Of a stretch of 64,000 nucleotides of DNA, positions 17,573 through 25,424 are shown piece after piece. The stretch covers positions 992,001 to 1,056,000 of the forward strand of contig NZ_JALJZX010000001.1 of assembly GCF_024171485.1 (NCBI RefSeq). The letters run 5' to 3'. Position numbers and translations under genes: made by a program. Source of the stretch: Chryseobacterium sp. HSC-36S06 (lineage in GTDB: Bacteria > Bacteroidota > Bacteroidia > Flavobacteriales > Weeksellaceae). How positions within the stretch are numbered: the first letter of the stretch is position 1; each line of letters begins with the position of its first letter. The notes beneath the pieces are model-generated. The model ran no database searches and had not been told where the DNA came from. It worked only from the letters and a program-made list of their open reading frames with translations.

Positions 17573-20113
17573 TTAAAGCGCTGCTCCCGTTTTTACGTTA
17601 AGGTTTATCCGGTTTTTGCTTCGCCATCTTGTTCGGATTTTTACCAGTTCATACCAAAGCACAGAGATTAGACCAGTCAGAACACAAAATCCCACTTCCC
17701 TGAAGGATAGTCTTTCGAATAAAAAGAACTCTGTGAAGACAGGGATGTAAAGAAGCATCAGCATTACACCCGCAGTGATTGAAATAATAAGAAGCACGAG
17801 ATTGTTTCTGTACCTTAGAGTCGTGAAAATTGAATAGTAAAATGATCGGTTTTGTAACGTTAAAAATATATTGGCGGCAACCAAAACTGTGAAAACCATA
17901 GTACGGGTGTGCGCTTCATCAAATCCGTTTTGCACCGCATACTGATAGGTGAAAAGTGTTCCGGCCGAGATTGCTAATCCCTGAATTATGCTCGTAAGCA
18001 GCTCTCTGCTGTTGAAAAAAGTAGTTTTGAAGGAACGCGGTTTCTGGAGCATCGCATTTTTTTCCATCGGTTCATTTTCGAAGACGATAGAGCAGGTGGG
18101 ACCCATAATCAGTTCTAAGAAAATCACATGAGCTGGCGTGAAGATATTCGGATAAATCCATCCCAACGCAAGCGGAATGAAAACCGTAAGAATTATCGGG
18201 ATATGGATGGAAATAATATATTGGATTGCTTTTTTCAAGTTGGTATAAATTTTCCGGCCCATCGCGACCGCATCTACCATTTTCGAGAGATCGTCTTCCA
18301 TCAGAATTAAAGAAGCTGCCTGTTTGGCAATTTCTGTCCCTCTTTTTCCCATTGCGATCCCAATGTGCGCAGCTTTGAGCGCAGGACCGTCGTTTACGCC
18401 GTCGCCGGTCATTGCTACAATTTGATTCTTTGCCTTTAAAGCATTAATAATTCGGAGTTTTGCTTCAGGAAACATCCGGGTGAAAATATTAGTTTCCATT
18501 ACGGTCTCCTGCAGTTCGGCCTCGGAAAGCTGCATGAGTTCATCGCCTGTTAAACTCTTGTCGGCACCTTGAAAATTAATCTGTTTAGCGATTGCCTGTG
18601 TGGTAGCTGCATTGTCGCCGGTAATAATTTTTACAGAAATGCCTGCCTGGTAAAAATCTTCGAGTACTTTGCTGAAGTTTTCTTTCGGCGGATCATAAAA
18701 TGCAACAATTCCCATGAAAGTAAAAGGAAGTTCCTGCTGGGTTTTAGGATAGTTCTCGCCAGAGAAATTGCTTTTCCCAACTCCTAAAACCCGGTAACCC
18801 TCTTTGGTTATTATTTCTATGGCATTTTCTACGATATGTTTTTCTTTGTCAGAAAGGTTGCATACATTCATGATCGCTTCCGGAGCTCCTTTTGCAGCAA
18901 TGATTTTTTCGCCGGAACTGTTTTTGAAAACGTGAGTCATCATCGGCGGTTTTCCTCCCAAAGGATATTCGTGAACCATTCTGAAACGGGGTCTTTCATC
19001 TTCAGGATTAAGATTCTGATACGCATCGTGAAGTGCGGTTTCCATAGGATCGAAAGGAATCGGTTCGCTCGCCCACATCGCGAATCTGATGAGGTCTTTT
19101 TCTTCTGCCGTTAAAATTTGGTCAGGACTGGAAATTTTTTGAGTTTCCAGAGTGAAAATTTTAGCCAAACTCATTCTGTTCTCGGTGATCGTGCCGGTTT
19201 TATCGGTGCAGATTACGGTGGCACTTCCTAAAGTTTCCACGGTTTTCATCTGTTTTACCACAATCTGCATTTTCATGAGTCGCCAGGCGCCAATCGCCAT
19301 AAATGCGGTGAACGCCATCGGGATTTCTTCAGGCAGGATACTCATGGCTAGCGTTAAGGCTTTAAGCAAACTGTCAAGAATATCATACGAATTAAAGTAG
19401 TTGATTCCCCAAACGAAAAGAAATGCAGCAACTCCCGCGATGACCATTTTTTTCACGAAATCATTAATCTGTATTTCGAGTGGAGTTTTTTCTTCCTGAA
19501 TGTTTTCGAGACTTTTACCGATTTTACCCAGTTTGGTTTCGTTTCCGATGCTGGTCACGGTAATAATTGCCAGACCGCTCTCAACAGTTGTGCCTTTATA
19601 AGCAAAATGATCTTCTTTGTTTTTATCCTTAAAAACAGCAAAAGATTCGCCCGTAAGAATGGATTCATTTACTGAAAAATCGTTTGAATGTACAATAACC
19701 CCGTCGGCCACAATCAAAGTTCCTTCTTCAATAATCAGGCTGTCGCCTACGACCAGATCTTCGCTGTTGATTTCCACCGTTTCACCGTCCCGAATTACTT
19801 TACAGTTGGGCTGTGTAAAATATTTGAGTTTTTGCAGCGCATTCCGGCTGCGCGAATCCTGGTAGAGTGAAATAAGTGAAATGACGACAATAGCCGAAAC
19901 CATGAAAATTCCGTCGCTCACCAGGCCGTTCACAAAATAGATCAGCGATGCGACCAAAAGCAAAATAATCATAGGTTCTTTAGCAAGGCTTTTTACAGCA
20001 TCTAAAAAAGTGTTTTCCTTTTTATACTTTAAAGTGTTTTCGCCAAATTTTTTGCGGGCGAGAACTACTTCTTCAGCTGATAAACCTTGAATGTTAAAGT
20101 GATTTGCCGGCAT
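17573..20113 (-). CDS. Cation-translocating P-type ATPase (P2-like)
   Basis: An 846-residue transporter. Motifs in order: LTGES in the actuator domain near 160; LPEEIPMAF in M4 near 264; the phosphorylation site CTDKTGTITENR with Asp near 303; KGAPE in the nucleotide-binding domain; and MTGDGVNDGPALKAAHIGIA near 572-590. Hydrophobic segments fit four helices before and about six after the catalytic loop. The architecture is that of Ca2+/Na+-type P2 pumps, but PEEIP in M4 replaces the PEGLP of typical calcium pumps, so the ion is uncertain. It stands alone between the NUDIX gene and the rng terminator. Confidence 0.9.
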   Translation of the reverse strand: MPANHFNIQGLSAEEVVLARKKFGENTLKYKKENTFLDAVKSLAKEPMIILLLVASLIYFVNGLVSDGIFMVSAIVVISLISLYQDSRSRNALQKLKYFTQPNCKVIRDGETVEINSEDLVVGDSLIIEEGTLIVADGVIVHSNDFSVNESILTGESFAVFKDKNKEDHFAYKGTTVESGLAIITVTSIGNETKLGKIGKSLENIQEEKTPLEIQINDFVKKMVIAGVAAFLFVWGINYFNSYDILDSLLKALTLAMSILPEEIPMAFTAFMAIGAWRLMKMQIVVKQMKTVETLGSATVICTDKTGTITENRMSLAKIFTLETQKISSPDQILTAEEKDLIRFAMWASEPIPFDPMETALHDAYQNLNPEDERPRFRMVHEYPLGGKPPMMTHVFKNSSGEKIIAAKGAPEAIMNVCNLSDKEKHIVENAIEIITKEGYRVLGVGKSNFSGENYPKTQQELPFTFMGIVAFYDPPKENFSKVLEDFYQAGISVKIITGDNAATTQAIAKQINFQGADKSLTGDELMQLSEAELQETVMETNIFTRMFPEAKLRIINALKAKNQIVAMTGDGVNDGPALKAAHIGIAMGKRGTEIAKQAASLILMEDDLSKMVDAVAMGRKIYTNLKKAIQYIISIHIPIILTVFIPLALGWIYPNIFTPAHVIFLELIMGPTCSIVFENEPMEKNAMLQKPRSFKTTFFNSRELLTSIIQGLAISAGTLFTYQYAVQNGFDEAHTRTMVFTVLVAANIFLTLQNRSFYYSIFTTLRYRNNLVLLIISITAGVMLMLLYIPVFTEFFLFERLSFREVGFCVLTGLISVLWYELVKIRTRWRSKNRINLNVKTGAAL

Positions 20114-20200
20114 AGCTCATTATTTTAAACTGTTTGTAGTAAACGAACTGTAATTTACAAAATTTCCGGCTAAATTTTTAATAGAATATTAATTACTTAT

Positions 20201-20227
20201 AAAAAAAACTCCCTCTAAGAGGGAGTT
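20201..20227 (-). terminator. Terminator after the RNase G/E gene
   Basis: The stem AACTCCCTC (20207-20215) / GAGGGAGTT (20219-20227) is followed on the minus strand by the T run complementary to the A run at 20201-20208. It lies 53 bases beyond the rng stop codon. Confidence 0.8.
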
Positions 20228-20279
20228 GTAAATTGTAACAGCAAATTTTTGAATGAAATCTGCTTTGATGTTTTGGTTT

Positions 20280-21839
20280 TTAATTAGAATAGCTCATGAG
20301 TTCTTCTTTCTTGGAATTGATAAGTTTATATTCCAGATATTTAAATGAATCACGGGGTATGATTGTGACCCATTTTTTGTATTTCAGATACCATTTGGTC
20401 TGGATGCTAACGATGCCTTTTGTGAGGTAAGCTTCAACAAAAGGATGTACGTGAAGGAAAATTTTGCCTTTTTCTTTTTGAATCAATCCTCTTATCACTT
20501 CCTCCATACGTTCAACAACAACGATTGGAGCAAGAATTTCGCCGTCGGCATTAGGGTTTTCTTCTTTGGTTTCGATGATGTTTTCCGGGCGCGTTCTTTG
20601 TCGTGTAAGCTGTATTAATCCGAATTTACTAGGCGGTAAAATTTTGTGACGGGCTTTGTCGCGGCTCATTTCCGATTTCAGATGTTCGTATAAATCACGG
20701 CGGTGATCTGCATTAATCATGTCAATGAAATCAATCACGATGATTCCGCCCATGTCGCGAAGTCTAAGCTGGCGGGCAATTTCGGTTGCTGCCATCTTGT
20801 TCACAGTCAGCGCGTGTTCTTTACTTGCTGAATTTCCTGATGAAATATTGTTCCCTGAATTTACGTCAACCACGTGAAGGGCCTCCGTATGTTCAATCAC
20901 TAAATAAGCACCTTTGGAACTTGGAATGTTTACATGCTTGCCGAAACTCTGTTTCAGTTGCTTTTCAACATTGTAATATTCCATCAATGGAATGGGTTTA
21001 TCGTAGAACTGAACGATGTTTTTGCGTTCCGGCGCAATGACTTCGATGTAGGCTTTCATGTCATCAACCATCTGCTCGTCATCACAAATAATAGAAACAA
21101 AATCTGCATTGAAATTATCGCGGAGAATTGATGAAGCTTTGTCTTCTTCACTTAAAACGCGGCTCGGAACTTTATTTTTCTGAAGATTCTTGAAGGTAGT
21201 TTCCCATTTCTGGACCAACTGATTCATGTCGTTGTGCAGTTCTGCAACTTTTTTGCCTTCTGCAACTGTTCTGATGATTACACCGAAACCTTCGGGTTTA
21301 ATACTTTCAATTAAAGTTCTTAAACGCTCTCTTTCTTCAGCGCTTGCGATTTTCTTGGAGATGGAGACGCTTTTGTCGAAAGGGATTAAAACGAGAAATC
21401 GTCCTGTTAAGGAGATTTGGGTCGAAATTCTGGGACCTTTTGTAGAAATGGGCTCTTTGGTAATCTGTAGAATGACGCTGTCGTCTTTTGCCAGAACCTT
21501 GTCGATGAGGCCGTTTTTATTAATTTCGGGCTGAATTTCGAAGTTTTTAAGAGAAGAATTCTGCTGCTTTTTGGCAACAGTGTCTTTCAGAAATTTTTTG
21601 TAGGTCAGGAATTGTGGTCCCAAATCCTGATAATGCAAAAAAGCATCTTTTTCGTACCCTATGCTCACGAATGCAGCATTAAGGTTGGGTGCGAGTTTTT
21701 TTACTTTACCGATAAATAAATCACCAACTACAAAGTCGCTTTTATCTTCCTGTTCATGAAGTTCAAAAAGCCTTCCGTCTTCCAAAAGGGCAATTTTAGA
21801 TTTTTCATCTTCATGCGATATAATGAGTTCTTTCTTCAT
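20280..21839 (-). CDS. rng: Ribonuclease G/E family endoribonuclease
   Basis: A 519-residue RNase of the RNase E/G family, which cleaves single-stranded RNA in rRNA maturation and mRNA decay. An S1 RNA-binding domain covers about 38-125 (GDLFIGKVKKLAPNLNAAFV). The DNase I-like domain holds the magnesium ligands in ALHVVDVNSGNN (near 305-316) and GGIIVIDFIDM (near 345-355). The usual zinc-link CPxC motif is absent: the region after the catalytic domain has no cysteine pair. The length fits RNase G rather than the long RNase E. The next gene upstream on the same strand is the basic 29-residue protein. Confidence 0.92.
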   Translation of the reverse strand: MKKELIISHEDEKSKIALLEDGRLFELHEQEDKSDFVVGDLFIGKVKKLAPNLNAAFVSIGYEKDAFLHYQDLGPQFLTYKKFLKDTVAKKQQNSSLKNFEIQPEINKNGLIDKVLAKDDSVILQITKEPISTKGPRISTQISLTGRFLVLIPFDKSVSISKKIASAEERERLRTLIESIKPEGFGVIIRTVAEGKKVAELHNDMNQLVQKWETTFKNLQKNKVPSRVLSEEDKASSILRDNFNADFVSIICDDEQMVDDMKAYIEVIAPERKNIVQFYDKPIPLMEYYNVEKQLKQSFGKHVNIPSSKGAYLVIEHTEALHVVDVNSGNNISSGNSASKEHALTVNKMAATEIARQLRLRDMGGIIVIDFIDMINADHRRDLYEHLKSEMSRDKARHKILPPSKFGLIQLTRQRTRPENIIETKEENPNADGEILAPIVVVERMEEVIRGLIQKEKGKIFLHVHPFVEAYLTKGIVSIQTKWYLKYKKWVTIIPRDSFKYLEYKLINSKKEELMSYSN

Positions 21840-22107
21840 TCTTGTATAGAGGAATTAAAAATCTTAGATAAAGGAAATTTAATCAAATTCCGCAAATATC
21901 ACTAATATTTTTAACTGTTTTGGTACGTAAATAATGTTTACCGGCTAAGAATGGGTATTTTATGGGGCATAATCAGCTTGAAATCCGGTATTGCCCAATC
22001 CTTTAATCCTTATTTTTAAAATTTGGAGCAAAACAAAAATATAGTCGGTGAAATTTTATAAATATAAAAACACCAACTATATTGTTATATTGTAAATCGC
22101 GAATAGC

Positions 22108-22197
22108 TTATTTTTTCTTGTGTCTGTTCGCTCTTCTTCTTTTCTTTCTTTTGTGAGTTGCAACCTTGTGTCTCTTTCTCTTTTTTCCGCTTGGCAT
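22108..22197 (-). CDS. 29-residue basic ribosomal-type protein (AURKAIP1/COX24 domain)
   Basis: A very short gene with sequence MPSGKKRKRHKVATHKRKKR, then RRANRHKKK: 29 residues, more than half Lys, Arg or His. This is the pattern of the small AURKAIP1/COX24-domain proteins of Bacteroidota, related to the mitochondrial ribosomal protein mS38, and it is expected to sit in the small ribosomal subunit. Start ATG at 22197, stop at 22108-22110. It lies 44 bases downstream of HU on the same strand. Family recognition is from the characteristic sequence; the ribosomal role is inferred. Confidence 0.85.
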   Translation of the reverse strand: MPSGKKRKRHKVATHKRKKRRRANRHKKK

Positions 22198-22241
22198 AAT
22201 TTAAAAATTTTTAGTTTGTAACTTATATATTCTCTGGTTTA

Positions 22242-22532
22242 TTATTTAATTGCTACTTTGGTTTTTACCTTCTCAACAAAAGTTTTAGATGGTTTAAAAG
22301 CCGGGATATTGTGAGCCGGGATTTCGATTGCCGTATTTTTAGAAATGTTTCTTCCTGTTTTTGCTGCTCTTGTTTTAATAACGAATGAACCGAAACCTCT
22401 TAAATAAACATTGTCGCCATTATACATTGAAGTTCTGATCTCCTGCATGAACGCCTCTACAACTTTCTGAGTTTCATTCTTTTCAGTTCCCAATTTATTC
22501 GAGATGGTGCTCACCAATTCTGCCTTTGTCAT
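22242..22532 (-). CDS. HU/IHF family DNA-binding protein
   Basis: A 96-residue histone-like protein. It begins MTKAELVSTISNKLGTEKNE and contains the dimer and DNA-arm region VYLRGFGSFVIKTRAAKTGRN with the signature FGSF and the arm ending in EIPAHNIPAFKPSK. It bends DNA as a homodimer. In Flavobacterium johnsoniae an HU-like gene (himA) lies divergently or near mutY and gldD, and the same neighbourhood is seen here. It is transcribed from a promoter that overlaps the mutY promoter. Confidence 0.94.
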   Translation of the reverse strand: MTKAELVSTISNKLGTEKNETQKVVEAFMQEIRTSMYNGDNVYLRGFGSFVIKTRAAKTGRNISKNTAIEIPAHNIPAFKPSKTFVEKVKTKVAIK

Positions 22533-22556
22533 TTCCTTTATTTATTTATATTTTTG
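22525..22556 (+). promoter_or_regulatory. Promoter for mutY, overlapping the HU start
   Basis: TTTG at 22525-22528 (inside the first codons of the HU gene), a 20-base spacer, and TATTTTTG at 22549-22556. Transcription would begin near 22561, about 19 bases before the mutY TTG start. Confidence 0.65.
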
Positions 22557-22561
22557 GTGTG

Positions 22562-22569
22562 CAAATATA
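22562..22569 (-). promoter_or_regulatory. -7 element for the HU gene
   Basis: TATATTTG on the minus strand. Its expected start point near 22557 touches the mutY -7 box, so the two transcripts would overlap at their 5' ends. The HU leader would be about 25 bases. Confidence 0.6.
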
Positions 22570-22579
22570 AGAACATTTT

Positions 22580-23620
22580 TTGAAAAGTAAAAAACAAAAT
22601 GCTGATTTTCTTCACGTTGGTGAATTGCTCTTGGCATGGTACAAAATACACGGCAGGGATTTACCGTTCCGAAATACGAATGATCCCTATAAGATCTGGA
22701 TCTGCGAAATCATTTTTCAGCAAACAAGAATCGAGCAGGGTTTAAATCATTATAACAGATTTATAGAGCGGTTTCCGGATGTGAGAACCCTCGCCAATGC
22801 TGAAAATGACGAGGTTTTACTGTATTGGAAGGGACTCGGTTATTATTCCCGCGCCCTTAATCTTCATAAAGCAGCTCTTCAGATTGTGCATGAATTTAAT
22901 GGAAAATTTCCGGAGGATTATGATGACATCCTAAGTTTGAAAGGGGTGGGAAAATACACTGCAGCGGCAGTTTCCAGTATCTGTTTCGGTGCGAAAATTC
23001 CAGCCGTTGACGGGAATTTCTACCGGGTGCTCTCTCGGGTTTTTGCTGATGATTTCGATATTTCAAACTCGAAAGCGTTTTCGTATTTCTCTGAATTGGC
23101 TTTAGGAATGATGCCTGAAAACGAAGCCGGACATTTCAACGAAGCCATGATGGATCTCGGATCAGAAATCTGCAAGCCCAAAAATCCGAAATGCGTAATC
23201 TGTCCTTTAAATAAGGAGTGCATAGCGTTCAGTTTAGGAAAAATTCAAGAATTTCCTGTGAAGTCAAAAAAAACAAAACCCACAGATCTCGAACTTACTT
23301 ATTATTACGTGGAATGCGGCGGAAGATTTCTCATTAAAAGGAGAGGTGATGATTTCATCTGGAAAAGACTTTATGAGTTTCCTGTTGAAGTTCCGGAGGA
23401 ATTCAAAACAGAAATCGTTCATCACAAAACTGTTTTACATAAACTCACGCATAAAAATCTGACGGTACAGATTTATAAAGTGATTTTAAATTCAGAGAAA
23501 ATATTCAAAGATTTTGCCGGAGAAAACGGTTTTACCATTGTAAATATGGAAGAATCTCACCAGAAATCTTTCCCGAAACCGCTGGAAAATTATTTAAAAT
23601 GGATTGAAAGTGAAATTTAA
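22580..23620 (+). CDS. mutY: A/G-specific adenine DNA glycosylase MutY (TTG start)
   Basis: A 346-residue glycosylase that removes adenine opposite 8-oxoguanine. The helix-hairpin-helix is in LSLKGVGKYTAAAVSSICFG with the catalytic Asp in AVDGNFYRVLSR just after. The iron-sulfur cluster cysteines follow the C-x6-C-x2-C-x5-C pattern (CKPKNPKCVICPLNKEC). The C-terminal part resembles the NUDIX-like MutY lid. No ATG is in frame before the conserved ARDLPFR-like segment, and TTG at 22580 gives the normal N-terminus, so TTG is taken as the start. Promoter geometry agrees. Confidence 0.92.
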   Translation: MKSKKQNADFLHVGELLLAWYKIHGRDLPFRNTNDPYKIWICEIIFQQTRIEQGLNHYNRFIERFPDVRTLANAENDEVLLYWKGLGYYSRALNLHKAALQIVHEFNGKFPEDYDDILSLKGVGKYTAAAVSSICFGAKIPAVDGNFYRVLSRVFADDFDISNSKAFSYFSELALGMMPENEAGHFNEAMMDLGSEICKPKNPKCVICPLNKECIAFSLGKIQEFPVKSKKTKPTDLELTYYYVECGGRFLIKRRGDDFIWKRLYEFPVEVPEEFKTEIVHHKTVLHKLTHKNLTVQIYKVILNSEKIFKDFAGENGFTIVNMEESHQKSFPKPLENYLKWIESEI

Positions 23621-23849
23621 ATTTAACATTATCAGTTTTATGGACTCTAACTACAAATCAGTCAATAGTAGTAACTGTTTGAAATGGATTTAGGAATCTT
23701 TTAGAATTAAATGATTGATATGCAAAATAAAAAGAAGATTCCTAAATCCTTTTTCTTTGAAAATTTCTTCCCGTTCATCTTTGGTTATTTCATCATTTCG
23801 ATGCTAAATCACCCGCTAAAATCTCAAATCAAATTTGTACTTTTGCGCA
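23621..23849. other. Gap between mutY and gldD
   Basis: No assigned gene. A 48-codon frame (23711-23857, starting MIDMQNKKKIPKSFFFENFF) is open on the plus strand and overlaps the gldD start. It has a hydrophobic middle and no recognisable homology, and may be chance. In F. johnsoniae this interval carries ssb and gldE; neither is visible here, even as fragments. Confidence 0.4.
23838..23845 (+). promoter_or_regulatory. -7 element directly before gldD
   Basis: TACTTTTG, an exact TAnnTTTG box ending four bases before the ATG at 23850. With the usual spacing the transcript would start at or next to the A of the ATG, giving a leaderless message. Confidence 0.55.
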
Positions 23850-24404
23850 ATGTTTAAAAAACTCATTTTCACATTTTTAGGATTTGTTTTGTTTTCGTGT
23901 GCCGAAGAGGCGCAGCCGAAACCTTCCGGTGAACTTCGGTTAGAATATCCGCTGGCAAAATACCAGAAATACAGTTCGCCCTGCGGTTTCAGCTTCGAAT
24001 ACTCAGATTTTGCTAAAATTGTAAATGCAAAAAACAACTGCTGGTATTATATTGAATACCCGGAAATGAAAGCAAAAGTCTTTCTGACCTATTTCCCCGT
24101 TAAAAATGATTTCAACCTTCATGTGAAAGAGTCGGAGAAAATGGTTTATGAACATACCATTAAAGCAAGCAGTATCGATACCCAATCATTTACTTATCCC
24201 GAACGGAATGTTTTCGGGAATTTCTATGAACTAAGCGGGCCCACTGCCTCTAATCTGCAGTTTTTTGTTACAGATTCCACCAGACATTACGTCACTGCAA
24301 ACCTCTATTTCAACTCCAGACCGAAGCCCGATTCTCTGGCGCCGGCAGTTGCTTATATCAAGAAAGATTTACAGCATTTAATCGATACATTTGAATGGAA
24401 ATAA
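23850..24404 (+). CDS. gldD: Gliding motility lipoprotein GldD
   Basis: A 184-residue lipoprotein required for gliding and type IX secretion in F. johnsoniae. The lipobox is LFSCAE with Cys near residue 17. The mature sequence has the GldD pattern: PKPSGELRLEYPLAKYQKY, then CGFSFEYSDFAKI, and YIEYPEMKAKVFLTYFPV. The ATG at 23850 is the start; the frame upstream to 23835 begins with a TTG inside the promoter. The neighbourhood HU-mutY-gldD matches the known Flavobacterium locus. Confidence 0.9.
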   Translation: MFKKLIFTFLGFVLFSCAEEAQPKPSGELRLEYPLAKYQKYSSPCGFSFEYSDFAKIVNAKNNCWYYIEYPEMKAKVFLTYFPVKNDFNLHVKESEKMVYEHTIKASSIDTQSFTYPERNVFGNFYELSGPTASNLQFFVTDSTRHYVTANLYFNSRPKPDSLAPAVAYIKKDLQHLIDTFEWK

Positions 24405-24443
24405 TTTTCCGTCAATTAAACTAAAACTTAAAAACAAATATAA

Positions 24444-25364
24444 ATGAAACTATTAGTCGTTGGTTCTGTCGCTTTTGACGCTATTGAAACTCCTTTCGGA
24501 AAAACAGATAAAATTTTGGGCGGTGCGGCAACCTATATTGGTATTGCTTCTTCGATTCTTAATGTTGAATCGGGAATCGTTTCCGTAATTGGTGGCGATT
24601 TTCCGCAGTCCGATCTTGACATGCTTACCTCCAGAGGTGTAAATGTTGAAGGAATTGAAATTATTAAAGAAGGCAAAACTTTTTTCTGGAGCGGCAAATA
24701 TCACAACGACTTAAATTCCAGAGATACTTTGGTAACCGAAGTAAATGTTTTGGAAAATTTCGACCCGAAAATTCCTGAATCAATGCAGGATTCCGAAATC
24801 TTATTATTAGGGAACCTGCATCCGGGTGTTCAGCTTTCTGTATTGGAAAAAATGCATAACCGCCCGAAACTGGTCATTTTGGATACGATGAATTTCTGGA
24901 TGGATTCTGCTTGGGATACTTTAATGCTGATGATTGCAAAAACCGATGTAATCACCATTAACGATGAAGAGGCGAGACAGCTTTCCGGAGAATATTCTTT
25001 GGTAAAAGCTGCCAAAAAAATCCATGAAATGGGACCTGAGTTCGTTATTATCAAGAAAGGCGAACACGGCGCGTTGCTTTTCCACAACGGGAAAATATTT
25101 GCCATTCCTGCGCTTCCGCTTGAAGAAGTTTTCGATCCAACCGGAGCCGGCGATACTTTTGCAGGTGGTTTTGCTGCGTATCTTGCTAAAAAGGAAGATT
25201 TCAGTTTCGAAACGATGAAGTCAGCATTGATTGTAGGTTCTGCAATGGCGTCATTCACCGTAGAAAAATTCGGAACCGAAAGATTACAGGAAGTTACCGA
25301 GAGCGAAATGATCGCAAGAATCAAGAGTTTCAAAGATTTAACCACTTTCGAGGTTGAAGTTTAA
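24444..25364 (+). CDS. PfkB family carbohydrate/nucleoside kinase
   Basis: A 306-residue sugar kinase of the PfkB (ribokinase) family. The N-terminal GGAATYIGIASSIL segment and the C-terminal active-site motif DPTGAGDTFAGGFAAYL (about 231-247, catalytic Asp in GAGD) are intact. VIIKKGEHGALL is the usual anion-hole strand. The substrate is not evident; several bacteroidotal relatives are annotated as adenosine or ribokinase-like. It stands between gldD and two parvulin genes, all co-oriented with gaps of 39 and 60 bases, so cotranscription is possible. Confidence 0.88.
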   Translation: MKLLVVGSVAFDAIETPFGKTDKILGGAATYIGIASSILNVESGIVSVIGGDFPQSDLDMLTSRGVNVEGIEIIKEGKTFFWSGKYHNDLNSRDTLVTEVNVLENFDPKIPESMQDSEILLLGNLHPGVQLSVLEKMHNRPKLVILDTMNFWMDSAWDTLMLMIAKTDVITINDEEARQLSGEYSLVKAAKKIHEMGPEFVIIKKGEHGALLFHNGKIFAIPALPLEEVFDPTGAGDTFAGGFAAYLAKKEDFSFETMKSALIVGSAMASFTVEKFGTERLQEVTESEMIARIKSFKDLTTFEVEV

Positions 25365-25424
25365 AATTCTGAGCCATTCAGTAATCACACCCATGTCATT
25401 TTCAAATTAAAAGAACATTTAAGT

